Shown: positions 35,383 to 45,089 of the stretch, in pieces
How positions within the stretch are numbered: the first letter of the stretch is position 1
Layout of the letters: every line of letters begins with the position of its first letter
Assembly (NCBI RefSeq): GCF_008014675.1
Contig: NZ_VOXD01000003.1
Coordinates: 220,530 to 284,529, forward strand
Source of the DNA: Neolewinella aurantiaca
Lineage (GTDB): Bacteria; Bacteroidota; Bacteroidia; Chitinophagales; Saprospiraceae
DNA length: 64,000 bases
Direction of reading: 5' to 3'
Notes under the pieces: model-generated
The model's database searches: none
Told to the model about the DNA's origin: nothing
Seen by the model: only the letters and a program-made list of their open reading frames with translations
Program-made: the position numbers and the translations under genes

Positions 35383-37449
35383 TTGACCTTGGAGCAACAA
35401 TCTCCCCAACATTCTACTGTACCTCTCATTGCATCCTGCGTGCATGCGCCCGCATTTGTCATTGCCCGCTACGCTACTGTCGTCTTCCTGCTGATGGTGG
35501 CCTCCGGTTTGCTTACAGGACAGATTATCGACCCTTCCGCTTCTACACGTCCTGTGGAGGGTGATCCCGACTACGATGCTTCTGAAGACCGGCGGGGCGA
35601 ACCTCAGGAGCAACGCGAAGCTATTGTAGACACTTTCGGCATCTTCAACTATACCGTAGATAACCCCAACTCGGAAACGAACTGGCGGGACAGCCTGCTT
35701 GACGGTTTCCAACGGTACGAACCGGATCGTAAGGTCGACTTTGACTACGCAACCATTGGCCAGCGGGGTGGGGCAGCTTACCCTCTTCGTTACCAGGCGC
35801 TGCGAAGATCGGGCACAACGGTTGGTTTCCGCCAGTTCGATCTTTACCAGACCACCGGCAGCGACCTGGAATACTACCGTTTGGAGCATCCCTTCACTTA
35901 CCTCTCTCACGTACGTGAGAGCGAGCAGGAAGACAGCGAGACCATCGCACAGTTTAGCCGCAACTTCGCTGATGGTGTAAATATGGTCATAGATTACCGC
36001 CGCATCAACCAGCAGGGCGAGCTGGATCAATACCCGGGGCAGGCCCTGAGAAACACCCACGTAGCAACCGGATTCAGTATCCGGCCACCCGGAAGCAAGT
36101 ACAGCGGGTTCTTCAGTTTTGCTGCTAATACCTACGAGCAACTTCAAAATGGCGGCATTGTCGATTCTTCCTTTCAGCGAAATGAAGTCGGAGGAGAAAT
36201 CAGTAACATCGCTAACCTGGAACCCTATCTGGACGAAACCCGCCTGCGGTACAGTTACCGGGAACTGATGGCAACCCAGTACCTGCAGTTCGGTGGCAAG
36301 GTGGATTCCATTTCGGGACGGGAAAGACGTGCTTTCACGCTGCGCCACCGGTTTAGATACGATAGCCGCCGCTACCGTGTCTCAAGCGAAGTACTTAACC
36401 CCGATAATGCCGACACCCTGAGTTTCTACGTGGACTTTCCCGACCTGCTGCTCGATACACGTGGCGTCAGAAACCAGATCAGCCATAAAGTCATCGAAAA
36501 CGACTTTACGATTTCAACTTTCCGGCGGGGTACATCAGCCGATAAGGCTACGGTGCAGAAGGATGTGCTGGAAGCGGGCCTTACCCATATGTACCATAAC
36601 ATTGAACAAGACGGAGACTCTACGGTAAACAACCTCCTGGCGCACGCCCGGATCGGACTGCGGCCGAACGACAACCTCAACTTACTGGTCTCGGGGCAGC
36701 TTAACCTTGTCGGGCAAACAGGGGACTACCGGGTAGAAGGTGAAGGAACCCTGGACCTGGGCAAGGCCGGGAAATTAGAGCTCAAGGCCCTCAACCAGCT
36801 TTATGCGCCCGATTTGGTGCAGCAGGTTTACCGCCTTAACGGCACTACGGTTTGGGACAACGACTTCGGTAAAACCCTTGAGCTGCGGCTGGAAGGCGCC
36901 TACACGCTTCCCGTAGTGAAAATTCGGGCCGGACTGGCGTACTCGTTGTTGAATGATTACGTTTTCTTCAATGCAGAAGGCCGGCCGGAACAAGCCAGTG
37001 ATGTGAACTCGTTGCTGCAGCTTACCCTGGAGCGCGACCTGCACTTTGGACGCTGGAACCTGACCAACCGCCTGCTGCTGCAGGAAGCAGATCAGGATGT
37101 CTTCCGGCTGCCGCGCATTTATGGAGAGCACAGTTTTTATTTCTCCGGAAAGTGGTTCAAGGTGCTGGATGTCAACTTCGGTCTCGACCTCCGTTACGCC
37201 TCTGCCTTTAGCCCGTACTATTACAATCCAGTCATTCAGCAATTTCAGTTGCAAGACCGGCAGTCACGCAGTTTTCAGTACCAGGTAGATCCCTTCTTCA
37301 GTATGCGGGTGACGCGTTTCCGGTTCTTCGTGAAATACGTTCAGGCTAATAATCTGGTGCAACCGGATAATTTGCTGTACCTGACGGCGGATCATCCTTA
37401 CCCGGACGAAGCGCTCCGGTTTGGGTTCAGTTGGCGACTCCTTGATTAG
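35383..37449 (+). CDS. putative outer membrane porin (Bacteroidota Porin_10-like)
   Basis: The frame begins at a TTG (35383); the only nearby ATG lies inside the hydrophobic signal (FLLMVASGLLTGQ), so TTG is the more likely start. The 688-residue product has a signal peptide, an acidic linker, then alternating amphipathic strands with many Tyr/Phe-ended segments (FRQFDLYQTTG, LRFGFSWRLLD at the end), typical of an outer membrane barrel. It resembles the 'putative porin' family (Pfam Porin_10). Substrate unknown. The long minus-strand ORF across its first half is a shadow. Confidence 0.78.
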   Translation: MTLEQQSPQHSTVPLIASCVHAPAFVIARYATVVFLLMVASGLLTGQIIDPSASTRPVEGDPDYDASEDRRGEPQEQREAIVDTFGIFNYTVDNPNSETNWRDSLLDGFQRYEPDRKVDFDYATIGQRGGAAYPLRYQALRRSGTTVGFRQFDLYQTTGSDLEYYRLEHPFTYLSHVRESEQEDSETIAQFSRNFADGVNMVIDYRRINQQGELDQYPGQALRNTHVATGFSIRPPGSKYSGFFSFAANTYEQLQNGGIVDSSFQRNEVGGEISNIANLEPYLDETRLRYSYRELMATQYLQFGGKVDSISGRERRAFTLRHRFRYDSRRYRVSSEVLNPDNADTLSFYVDFPDLLLDTRGVRNQISHKVIENDFTISTFRRGTSADKATVQKDVLEAGLTHMYHNIEQDGDSTVNNLLAHARIGLRPNDNLNLLVSGQLNLVGQTGDYRVEGEGTLDLGKAGKLELKALNQLYAPDLVQQVYRLNGTTVWDNDFGKTLELRLEGAYTLPVVKIRAGLAYSLLNDYVFFNAEGRPEQASDVNSLLQLTLERDLHFGRWNLTNRLLLQEADQDVFRLPRIYGEHSFYFSGKWFKVLDVNFGLDLRYASAFSPYYYNPVIQQFQLQDRQSRSFQYQVDPFFSMRVTRFRFFVKYVQANNLVQPDNLLYLTADHPYPDEALRFGFSWRLLD

Positions 37450-37502
37450 TGTATTGCGGCAACGGAGCTTCAACGTACAGCCCGCCGGACGGCTCATGCA
37501 GG

Positions 37503-37520
37503 GGCGCGGGCGCAGGTGCA
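37503..37520. repeat. 18-bp repeat copy upstream of the ATP synthase operon
   Basis: GGCGCGGGCGCAGGTGCA matches the core at 17 of 18. It lies 53 bp after the porin stop and about 175 bp before the atpB promoter. A possible very degraded inverted partner (GCACAAAAGAGGCGC) lies near 37594-37608, giving the usual spacing, but the match is weak. Confidence 0.75.
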
Positions 37521-37677
37521 ATGGAGGCCGATGAGGTCGGAGCCTGAATGAAAACGCCTCATAATCGTTACGCTCAAATCAGCCCCGACAGCAGCACAAA
37601 AGAGGCGCTGCTACCGGCAGATGGAGAAGCAGACTAAAAAACCCTTTGTATAGCTAGCATAATATGTAAACCCTATG

Positions 37678-37685
37678 TACCTTTG
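37678..37685 (+). promoter_or_regulatory. -7 box of the atpBEFHAG operon
   Basis: TACCTTTG, a perfect -7 box 36 bp before the atpB ATG at 37721. A TTTG at 37645-37648 is too far upstream to be a standard -33. Confidence 0.6.
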
Positions 37686-37720
37686 CGGCTCAATTGGGGA
37701 AGCCCCGAAAATTTCTACTT

Positions 37721-39031
37721 ATGAAATTGGCCCTGCGCGCTCTGTTTTTGCTGGTTCTGTGTTTTGGATTAACAACCCTCAATGCTCAGCACGACACTGA
37801 TGATCACGGACATGCCTCCGAACTAACGGAACAGGATAGTGGCGCTCATGGAAGTGAGGCCGCTTACGATCCCGTTGGTACCGTAATGCACCACATTGCT
37901 GATGCCAACGAGTTCCATATTCTGGGGCATTACTCCATCCCTCTTCCCGTCATTCTTTACGCACCCGAGCACGGCTTCAAGTTCGGTTTGAGCAGCATGT
38001 TCGATCACGGCCACGAAGCCGTAGATGGTTACGTACTCAACCACGGTCGCGTAAACCGGGTAGCTGACCCTTCTTTCCCCTCGGGCCACGTTCACCTCTC
38101 CGGTGAGCACCCTATTCACGAAGATGTAGTTACGGTTGACGGCAAAAAGAAGGATGTTGCTTACCTGATGCACGACGGTAAAAAGTACATGCTCGACAAA
38201 CCATCCACTCTGGACGGTGGCGTCCTCGGTGGAGGTATTACCAGTTTCTATGACTTTAGCATCACGAAGAATGTATTCACGATGTTGCTGGCTACGATCC
38301 TGCTCTTCATCATCTTCTCTATTGTAGCCCGTGGCTACAAGAAAAACGAAGGCAAAGCTCCTTCCGGGCTGCAAAGCTTCATGGAGCCGATTTTCGTCTT
38401 CATCCGCGATGAGGTGTCCCGCCCAATGATTGGCGAAAAGCACTACGAGCGCTTCCAGCCTTTCGTAATGGCACTCTTTTTCTTCATCCTGTTCTGTAAC
38501 CTGCTTGGTTTGATTCCTTTCTTCCCGGGCAGCTCCAATGTTACTGGTAACCTCGGTGTAACGATGGCACTGGCTGTAATCGTTTTCATTGTCACTAACC
38601 TGAACGGTAAGAAAGACTACTGGGAACACATCTTCTGGATGCCGGGTGTACCTGTTTTCGTTAAGCCGGTACTTGCGGTAGTGGAAATTCTCGGACTCTT
38701 CATCAAGCCTTTCTCACTGATGATTCGTCTGTTTGCCAATATCTCTGCGGGGCACATCATCATTCTGAGCCTCATCGGTCTGGTGTTCGTCTTCGGAGAA
38801 AACGGAACAAACGTAGGAGGAGCAGCAACCGGCGCATTTGTCGGAGGCCTGTTCACCGCCTTCATGAACCTGATCGAGCTGCTGGTAGCATTCCTGCAGG
38901 CGTTCATCTTTTCGATGCTGGCTGCGAGCTACATCGGAGCAGCTGTGGAGGAGCACGATCACCACGATGAGAGCCATGCGGTGGATCATCACCACGGAGG
39001 TGCTCATGCTGAAGCAGTAGCACACCACTAA
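37721..39031 (+). CDS. atpB: F0F1 ATP synthase subunit a
   Basis: The ATG at 37721 gives 436 residues; the frame is open upstream only from a TTG that lies too close to the promoter. The protein has a signal-like N-terminus (FLLVLCFGLTTLNAQ), a long His/Asp-rich extension (about 20-180) typical of Bacteroidota subunit a, then the membrane domain with FFFILFCNLLGLIPFFPG and the essential-Arg helix FSLMIRLFANISAGH. The C-terminus is His-rich. It forms the proton half-channels beside the c-ring and is the first gene of the operon. Confidence 0.95.
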   Translation: MKLALRALFLLVLCFGLTTLNAQHDTDDHGHASELTEQDSGAHGSEAAYDPVGTVMHHIADANEFHILGHYSIPLPVILYAPEHGFKFGLSSMFDHGHEAVDGYVLNHGRVNRVADPSFPSGHVHLSGEHPIHEDVVTVDGKKKDVAYLMHDGKKYMLDKPSTLDGGVLGGGITSFYDFSITKNVFTMLLATILLFIIFSIVARGYKKNEGKAPSGLQSFMEPIFVFIRDEVSRPMIGEKHYERFQPFVMALFFFILFCNLLGLIPFFPGSSNVTGNLGVTMALAVIVFIVTNLNGKKDYWEHIFWMPGVPVFVKPVLAVVEILGLFIKPFSLMIRLFANISAGHIIILSLIGLVFVFGENGTNVGGAATGAFVGGLFTAFMNLIELLVAFLQAFIFSMLAASYIGAAVEEHDHHDESHAVDHHHGGAHAEAVAHH

Positions 39032-39069
39032 GATAAAATCAATAAGCTTCCGGCGATGGCTGGTCGTGA

Positions 39070-39309
<240 letters not shown>

Positions 39310-39337
39310 TAGATAAGAACTGCAATACGCAAAGAAC

Positions 39338-39377
39338 GAACCGGCTACCGAACCGCGCTTGGCGGCGGTGCCGGTTC
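39338..39377 (+). other. hairpin in the atpE-atpF spacer
   Basis: GAACCGGC (39338-39345) pairs perfectly with GCCGGTTC (39370-39377), with some inner CCG/CGG pairing. No T-run follows. A likely role is protecting the atpE message so that the multi-copy c subunit is made in excess; this is inference. Confidence 0.6.
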
Positions 39378-39429
39378 AACCTTTGCAACAATTGAAAAAA
39401 TCAGCTTACTGTCTTTTAACTAAGAAACT

Positions 39430-39942
39430 ATGTTCAATCTTTTTCTTGTCGACTTCAGCGTAATCAAGCCTGATCCCGGTCTGCTTTTCTGGACAACGAT
39501 TTTCTTCCTCCTCGTTTGGATTATCCTGGGTAAAGTGGCCTTCAAGCCTATCTCCAAGGCGCTGACCAAGCGTGAAAACGACATCCAGGACTCTATAGAC
39601 GAGGCTAAGCTTGTACAGGCCCAGATGGCCCAACTCAAGGAAGATAACCAGCGCCTGCTGGCTGAAGCCCGTGAAGAGAGCACCCGCATCGTTGCCGAGG
39701 CTGAAGCATTTGCTAAGAAACGTCGTGACGATGCAGTCAACGAAGCTAAAGAAGCTGCGCAGAAGGTTTCTGAGAACGCACAGCGCGAAATCGCCAACAT
39801 GCGCGACTCTGCCATGGCCGACCTCAAAAAAGAAGTAGGTGCAATGGCCCTCGATATCGCCGAGAAGGTGATCCGTAAGGACCTGAAGAGCGACGCTACT
39901 CAGAAAGCCCTCGTATCCGAACTGGTGAATAACCTCAACTAA
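39430..39942 (+). CDS. atpF: F0F1 ATP synthase subunit b
   Basis: The 170-residue protein has one N-terminal membrane helix (PGLLFWTTIFFLLVWIILGKVAF) followed by a long charged coiled coil rich in Glu, Lys and Ala. It forms the peripheral stalk. atpH begins 8 bp after its stop, suggesting coupled translation. Confidence 0.96.
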   Translation: MFNLFLVDFSVIKPDPGLLFWTTIFFLLVWIILGKVAFKPISKALTKRENDIQDSIDEAKLVQAQMAQLKEDNQRLLAEAREESTRIVAEAEAFAKKRRDDAVNEAKEAAQKVSENAQREIANMRDSAMADLKKEVGAMALDIAEKVIRKDLKSDATQKALVSELVNNLN

Positions 39943-39950
39943 TTCCTGGC

Positions 39951-40493
39951 ATGACCAATCAACAAGTAGCTACACGCTACGCTAAATCATTGCTGGACCT
40001 GGCGCTGGAGCGCAACGAACTTAACGCCATCAAAGGTGACGTAGACAGCCTCGTGGAAATGGGTGCCAACCGTGACCTGGCGCTGGTACTGCAGAGCCCC
40101 GTGATCAATACCACGAAGAAGAAGGCCATCTTTGCTGAGCTGCTGGATAAAGCAGGAGCACAGGAACTGACCAAAACCTTCGTAAGCACGCTTATCGGTA
40201 AAGGACGGGAAGCTGACCTGGTGGGCATTCTGAATGCATTCGACGAGCAGTACAAAAGTCTCAACAAGATAACTACTGTTAACGTCACCAGTGCTACCGC
40301 GCTTGACGACAGCAGTCTTCAGACGATCAAGTCTCAACTCGCCGCCGCCGGTAAGACGGAGGCCAATATCGAGATCGTAACCAAGGTAGATCCTTCCATT
40401 CTCGGTGGGTTCATCCTTGAATTCGACGGTAAAGTGTACGACGCCAGCGTTGCACACAAACTCAACGAGATCAGAAAAGAGCTCGTTAACTAG
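39951..40493 (+). CDS. atpH: F0F1 ATP synthase subunit delta
   Basis: The 180-residue protein has the helical N-terminal domain (VATRYAKSLLDLALERNEL) and the C-terminal segment DPSILGGFILEFDGKVYDASVAHKLNEIRKEL, which is diagnostic for the delta/OSCP family. It joins the stator to the alpha3beta3 head. Confidence 0.96.
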   Translation: MTNQQVATRYAKSLLDLALERNELNAIKGDVDSLVEMGANRDLALVLQSPVINTTKKKAIFAELLDKAGAQELTKTFVSTLIGKGREADLVGILNAFDEQYKSLNKITTVNVTSATALDDSSLQTIKSQLAAAGKTEANIEIVTKVDPSILGGFILEFDGKVYDASVAHKLNEIRKELVN

Positions 40494-40555
40494 GCACCGC
40501 ACCCGCGTGCGCGCCCCCTCAACAACAACTAAGCATCTTTTAAAGCATAGCAACC

Positions 40556-42139
40556 ATGGCTGGAATCAAGCCCGACGAAATCAGCGGAATCATTAAGCAG
40601 CAGCTTGCTGGCGTTACCAGCGCCACCGAACTGGAAGAGTACGGTACCGTACTTCAGGTTGGTGACGGTATCGCCCGTGTTTACGGTCTCGAGAACGCAC
40701 AAGCAGGTGAACTCGTATCGTTCGAAAACGGTACTGAGGCCATCGTACTTAACCTTGAAGAAGACAACGTTGGTGTTGTACTCATGGGGTCTTCGATTGG
40801 TATCAAGGAAGGCAGCCGCGTTTCCCGTACCAGCCGTATCGCCAGCATTCAGGTGGGCGAAGGCATGGTTGGCCGTGTTGTAAATGCCCTCGGTGTTCCG
40901 ATCGACGGTAAAGGCGAAATCACCGGTACCACTTACGAAATGCCACTGGAGCGTAAAGCTCCCGGTGTAATCTACCGCCAGCCGGTAACTGAGCCGCTGC
41001 AGACCGGTATCAAGGCCATCGACGCCATGATTCCGATTGGTCGTGGTCAGCGTGAGCTTATCATTGGTGACCGCCAGACTGGTAAGTCGGCCATCGCCAT
41101 CGATACCATCCTCAACCAAAAAGAATTCTACGAGCGCGGTGAGCCCGTTTACTGTATCTACGTTGCCTGTGGCCAGAAGGCTTCAACGGTAGCTCAGATC
41201 GCTAAAACGCTGGAAGAAAACGGAGCAATGGCTTACTCTACCATCGTTTCCTCATCTGCAGCTGATCCCGCTCCGCTTCAGTTCTACGCACCCTTCGCCG
41301 GAGCCGCCATCGGTGAGTTCTTCCGCGATACAGGCCGTCCTGCACTGATCATTTACGATGATCTATCTAAGCAGGCCGTTGCTTACCGTGAAGTATCCCT
41401 CCTGCTTCGTCGTCCTCCGGGACGTGAGGCCTACCCAGGTGACGTATTCTACCTTCACAGCCGCCTGCTGGAGCGCGCCGCAAAAATCATCAACGATGAT
41501 GCGATCGCTCAAAGCATGAACGACCTTCCCGTCAGCCTCAGCAAAGCAGGTATCGTGAAAGGTGGTGGTTCCCTGACGGCTCTGCCGATCATCGAAACCC
41601 AGGCTGGTGACGTATCCGCATACATCCCGACCAACGTAATCTCCATTACCGACGGTCAGATCTTCCTTACTTCTACCTTGTTCAACAACGGTATTCGCCC
41701 AGCGATCGATGTAGGTATCTCTGTATCCCGCGTAGGTGGATCGGCTCAGATCAAGCCGATGAAGAAAGTTTCCGGTACGCTGAAGCTCGATCAGGCTTCT
41801 TACCGCGAACTCGAAGCCTTCGCTAAGTTCGGTTCCGATCTCGACGCTTCTACCCAGAACATCCTCGAGAAAGGTAAGCGTAACGTGGAAATGCTTAAGC
41901 AGCCGCAATACTCTCCCGTTTCGGTTGAGAAGCAGGTTGCCATCATTCACCTCGGTACCAACAACCGTATGGCTGAAGTGCCCGTAAACAAAATCAAGGA
42001 ATTCGAAACTCTCTACCTCAGCGAGGTAGAGCGCCAGATTCCCGAAGTACTCGAGAACTTCCGCGCTAAGAAGTTCGACAAAGCCGACCTGGCTAAGTTG
42101 GACGAAGTTGCTGCAGGACTTGTACCACAGTTTTCTTAG
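40556..42139 (+). CDS. atpA: F0F1 ATP synthase subunit alpha
   Basis: The 527-residue subunit has the beta-barrel start, the Walker A loop [13 protein letters not shown], the [18 protein letters not shown]alker B region and the alpha signature [17 protein letters not shown]. It supplies the non-catalytic nucleotide sites. The beta and epsilon genes (atpD, atpC) do not follow atpG here, as in many Bacteroidota where they form a separate unit. Confidence 0.98.
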   Translation: MAGIKPDEISGIIKQQLAGVTSATELEEYGTVLQVGDGIARVYGLENAQAGELVSFENGTEAIVLNLEEDNVGVVLMGSSIGIKEGSRVSRTSRIASIQVGEGMVGRVVNALGVPIDGKGEITGTTYEMPLERKAPGVIYRQPVTEPLQTGIKAIDAMIPIGRGQRELIIGDRQTGKSAIAIDTILNQKEFYERGEPVYCIYVACGQKASTVAQIAKTLEENGAMAYSTIVSSSAADPAPLQFYAPFAGAAIGEFFRDTGRPALIIYDDLSKQAVAYREVSLLLRRPPGREAYPGDVFYLHSRLLERAAKIINDDAIAQSMNDLPVSLSKAGIVKGGGSLTALPIIETQAGDVSAYIPTNVISITDGQIFLTSTLFNNGIRPAIDVGISVSRVGGSAQIKPMKKVSGTLKLDQASYRELEAFAKFGSDLDASTQNILEKGKRNVEMLKQPQYSPVSVEKQVAIIHLGTNNRMAEVPVNKIKEFETLYLSEVERQIPEVLENFRAKKFDKADLAKLDEVAAGLVPQFS

Positions 42140-42220
42140 TATGTTGGTTCTTTGATTCGTTGGTCTCTTTGCACCAACGAACCAAAACACCAAATTACCA
42201 ACGAACTAAAATACTAACAA

Positions 42221-43111
42221 ATGGCTAACTTAAAGGAAGTACGGGAACGGATCGGATCGGTGAAAAACACCCAGCAGATCACCAGTGCCATGAAAATGGT
42301 TTCGGCGGCTAAGATGTCCCGCGCCTCACAGCGAATCATTCAGATGCGCCCCTACGCGTTGAAGCTGAGTGAAATGCTGACCAATATCCTGAGCAATCTG
42401 GAAGGGGACGCGTCGACAGCATTCAACAATGTCCGCCCTTTACAGAAAGCTTGTGTGGTGGTTGTAACCTCCAGCCGTGGTTTGGCTGGTGCGTTCAACA
42501 CGAACGTTATCAAGGCGGCTGTTTCCAGTATCGAGAATGAACTTCAGGGTTACAAAGAACTCGAAATCATTACCATCGGTAAGAAAGGAGCTGAGTTCTT
42601 CGAGCGCAACTACGCGCAGAAGGCCAACGTAACGATAAACCGTGACTTTCAGGAACTACTCTCTGACCTCTCCTTTGAGGTAACCAAGGAAGTTCCTGAA
42701 CTGATCATGAACCGCTTCGCTGCCGGTGAGTACGATAAAGTATTTGTAGCCTACGCCCGCTTCCGTAACGCAGCGGTTCAGTTCGCGATCTCCGAACAAT
42801 TTCTCCCGGTTGAAAACAAGGAGGAAGAAGGCGAAAGCAACGCTAAGGCTGACTACATTTTCGAACCCAGCAAAGAAGAATTATTGGAGCGACTCGTTCC
42901 TACGATTCTTCAGACGAAGTTCCACTCTTACCTGCTCGACACCAATGCTTCGGAGCACGGTGCACGTATGACCGCAATGGACAAAGCGACTGAAAACGCA
43001 TCTGAATTGCTGAAAGAGCTGAAGATCAGCTACAATAAAGCGCGTCAGGAGGCGATTACAACCGAAATCCTTGAGATCGTTTCTGGTGCTGCTGCGCTTG
43101 AAGCAGGCTAA
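42221..43111 (+). CDS. atpG: F0F1 ATP synthase subunit gamma
   Basis: The 296-residue protein has the N-terminal coiled-coil helix (LKEVRERIGSVKNTQQITSAMKMVSAAKMSRA), the conserved SSRGLAGAFN segment, and the C-terminal helix ending ITTEILEIVSGAAALE. It is the central rotary shaft. It is the last gene of the operon and is followed by a strong terminator. Confidence 0.97.
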   Translation: MANLKEVRERIGSVKNTQQITSAMKMVSAAKMSRASQRIIQMRPYALKLSEMLTNILSNLEGDASTAFNNVRPLQKACVVVVTSSRGLAGAFNTNVIKAAVSSIENELQGYKELEIITIGKKGAEFFERNYAQKANVTINRDFQELLSDLSFEVTKEVPELIMNRFAAGEYDKVFVAYARFRNAAVQFAISEQFLPVENKEEEGESNAKADYIFEPSKEELLERLVPTILQTKFHSYLLDTNASEHGARMTAMDKATENASELLKELKISYNKARQEAITTEILEIVSGAAALEAG

Positions 43112-43147
43112 GAATCCGGTTAACGGCAACCATTATGAGATGCTGAA

Positions 43148-43181
43148 ACGGCTTCCGGTTAATCACCGGAAGCCGTTTTTT
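43148..43181 (+). terminator. terminator of the atp operon
   Basis: ACGGCTTCCGGT (43148-43159) pairs perfectly with 43165-43176 over a 5-base loop, followed by six T. Confidence 0.92.
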
Positions 43182-43295
43182 CATTTGCTGCACTGACCTG
43201 AACGGTTCAGGGCGGAAGCAACCTTCCTCTTTTCATCAACCCTTTTCGACTTCAACGGGTTATTGCATTCATCTGCAATACTTCAAATTTCTGTT

Positions 43296-43679
43296 ATGTC
43301 TCCCCAGCAAACAATTTTCACGGCTGTCCGTAACAATGACCCCGCAGCGATCACCGCTGCTGTTAGTGCTGACTCTTCCGTTTTAGATGCCCGCGACGAG
43401 CGTGGCTCTACTCCACTCGTGCTTGCCGGTTACCTTAATCATCCGGAGTCGGTTAAGGCTTTGGTGGAGGCAGGGGCTGACGTCAACACTGTCAGCGGTA
43501 CCGGCACGGCGCTCATGGGTGTATGCTTCAAGGGCTATCCTGATATTGCCCGTTACCTCATCGAAGCAGGGGCTGATGTGAATATCTCCATCGAGAGAAT
43601 GGGCACGGCCCTCACGTTTGCGAATATGGGCAAGCATACCGACGTAATCGAGCTGCTGAAAGCAAACGGAGCTAAGTAG
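43296..43679 (+). CDS. ankyrin-repeat protein
   Basis: The ATG at 43296 gives 127 residues; the frame is open 11 codons upstream only from a TTG. Three to four ankyrin repeats are visible: DERGSTPLVLAGYLNHPESVKALVEAGADVN, then GTALMGVCFKGYPDIARYLIEAGADVN, then GTALTFANMGKHTDVIELLKANGAK. No signal peptide, so probably a small cytoplasmic protein-binding module. Partner unknown. It is convergent with the AI-2E family gene across a repeat element. Confidence 0.85.
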   Translation: MSPQQTIFTAVRNNDPAAITAAVSADSSVLDARDERGSTPLVLAGYLNHPESVKALVEAGADVNTVSGTGTALMGVCFKGYPDIARYLIEAGADVNISIERMGTALTFANMGKHTDVIELLKANGAK

Positions 43680-43687
43680 ATTACCTC

Positions 43688-43819
43688 GGCGCGGCCGCAG
43701 GTGCAATGAAGGGTTAATGAGGGCTCCGGAATACGACAACCTCTGAGATCTGGTGCCCGGTATCTCTGATACCGCAGGAGCAGAGGCGTTTAAACTCTCT
43801 GTGCACCTGCGGCCGCGCC
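43688..43819. repeat. reference copy of the palindromic element: two perfect 18-bp arms
   Basis: GGCGCGGCCGCAGGTGCA at 43688-43705 and its exact reverse complement at 43802-43819 bound 132 bp. Inside is a nested hairpin: CCTCTG (43740-43745) with CAGAGG (43781-43786), enclosing GGTATC-TCT-GATACC (43759-43773) with a three-base loop. The element takes up most of the 157-bp gap between convergent genes, beginning 9 bp after one stop codon and ending 17 bp before the other. Confidence 0.95.
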
Positions 43820-43836
43820 TGAAATGATAAGACGTT

Positions 43837-45009
43837 TTAAGCACTCTTTCCGCCGTAATCACGGCCCATCATCTCCCATACGGTAATGAAGAGCGCTGCA
43901 ATGGTTGGTCCGATCACGAAACCGCTCAGCCCGAAATACGTGATGCCGCCGAGGGTCGATATCAGTACCAGGTAATCGGGCATTTCTGTATCGCGCCCAA
44001 CCAGCAGGGGGCGCAGCAAGTTGTCGACCAAACCAATTATGAGTGACCCGACAACGAGCAGGATGATGGCCTTTACCGGGTGCCCCTGAGCGAATAGAAT
44101 GACTACTGCTGGCAACCAGACTATAGCACTGCCACCAACCGGCAGCAGGGCCAGCAGGGTCATTGCCACGCCCCAAAGCAGCGCTGCGGGTATTCCCAGA
44201 ATCATGAATATGAGGCCACCGATGGTGCCTTGCACCAAAGCCACTACCAGGGTGCCCTTCAGCGTGGCCTTACTTACCTGGGCAAAACGTTCGAACAGCT
44301 GCCGCTCCCTCACGTTCCCCATCGGTATGGTGTCGATAATTCGTTGCATCACCTGTTTACCGTCTTTCAGGAAAAAGAAGAGCAAGTAAAGCATCAGGGT
44401 AAACTGGACGAAAATGTTGATGAGATTACCGCCGAAGCTAAGCACTTTGGTCGCTACAAACTGGCTTACGGTCCCAACCAGGTTCGTTATTTTCTCCCGA
44501 ACACTATTCGGGCTGATGCCTGCCTCTCCGAGCATGTCGTAAATTCCGGGCAACTGCCGTTCCACGTAATCTACCACAAAGTTGGGGTCAACCTCGCCCG
44601 TTTCTATACTTTGGTACACCTCAAGCCCCTGATTCACCAAGGCGATGGTGAGGAGGATAAAGGGAATAATGACAAAGAAGAAAATCAGGACAGAGGTAAT
44701 AGCAGCAGCCAGCCCCCGCCGGTTTTCACCGACACGTACACGGATCCATTTAAACAGACCGTAGAAAATCATTGTAAGCACAATCGCCCATAAGACGGTG
44801 ATCAGAAACTGGCCGATCATCCCCAGGAAGGCTATAGTTGTAACACCGACAAGGATGAAAAACAGGTTCGCCCTGACGACCTTGAAGATGCGATCTTCCA
44901 CCAGGTCTTCACTAGCCTCCACGATGGAAACTTCAATGGGCTCTTCAGAGTGGGAAGCATTGTCCTTCAGGCTACCGTCAGGCGGATGTTTCTCGGAGTT
45001 TTCTGACAC
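43837..45009 (-). CDS. AI-2E family transporter
   Basis: The 390-residue membrane protein starts with GTG. It has about 45 polar residues followed by seven or eight membrane helices and the family features LYLLFFFLKDGKQVMQRII, LPVGGSAIVWLPAVVILFAQG and LRPLLVGRDTEMPDYLVLISTLGGITYFGLSGFVIGP (described in pieces here). Members of this family export various small molecules or act as Na+/H+ antiporters; the name AI-2 exporter reflects one E. coli member and should not be read as function here. Confidence 0.9.
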   Translation of the reverse strand: MSENSEKHPPDGSLKDNASHSEEPIEVSIVEASEDLVEDRIFKVVRANLFFILVGVTTIAFLGMIGQFLITVLWAIVLTMIFYGLFKWIRVRVGENRRGLAAAITSVLIFFFVIIPFILLTIALVNQGLEVYQSIETGEVDPNFVVDYVERQLPGIYDMLGEAGISPNSVREKITNLVGTVSQFVATKVLSFGGNLINIFVQFTLMLYLLFFFLKDGKQVMQRIIDTIPMGNVRERQLFERFAQVSKATLKGTLVVALVQGTIGGLIFMILGIPAALLWGVAMTLLALLPVGGSAIVWLPAVVILFAQGHPVKAIILLVVGSLIIGLVDNLLRPLLVGRDTEMPDYLVLISTLGGITYFGLSGFVIGPTIAALFITVWEMMGRDYGGKSA

Positions 45010-45089
45010 GATTGTTGAATTGGGTATATAAAGATAATAACGAACGAATCAGCTTCGTAATGAAATTTGTCCGTGAGAAGAGGCAGGCA

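Noticed and set aside
35287..36348. 353-residue minus-strand open frame
   Set aside because: It lies antisense to the porin-like gene, whose product shows a signal peptide and barrel-type strands; the minus product shows no domain.
43688..43819. CRISPR array or integron attC explanation for the repeats
   Set aside because: The repeats are dispersed and inverted rather than regularly spaced in tandem, and there are no cas genes, integrase or attC core motifs.
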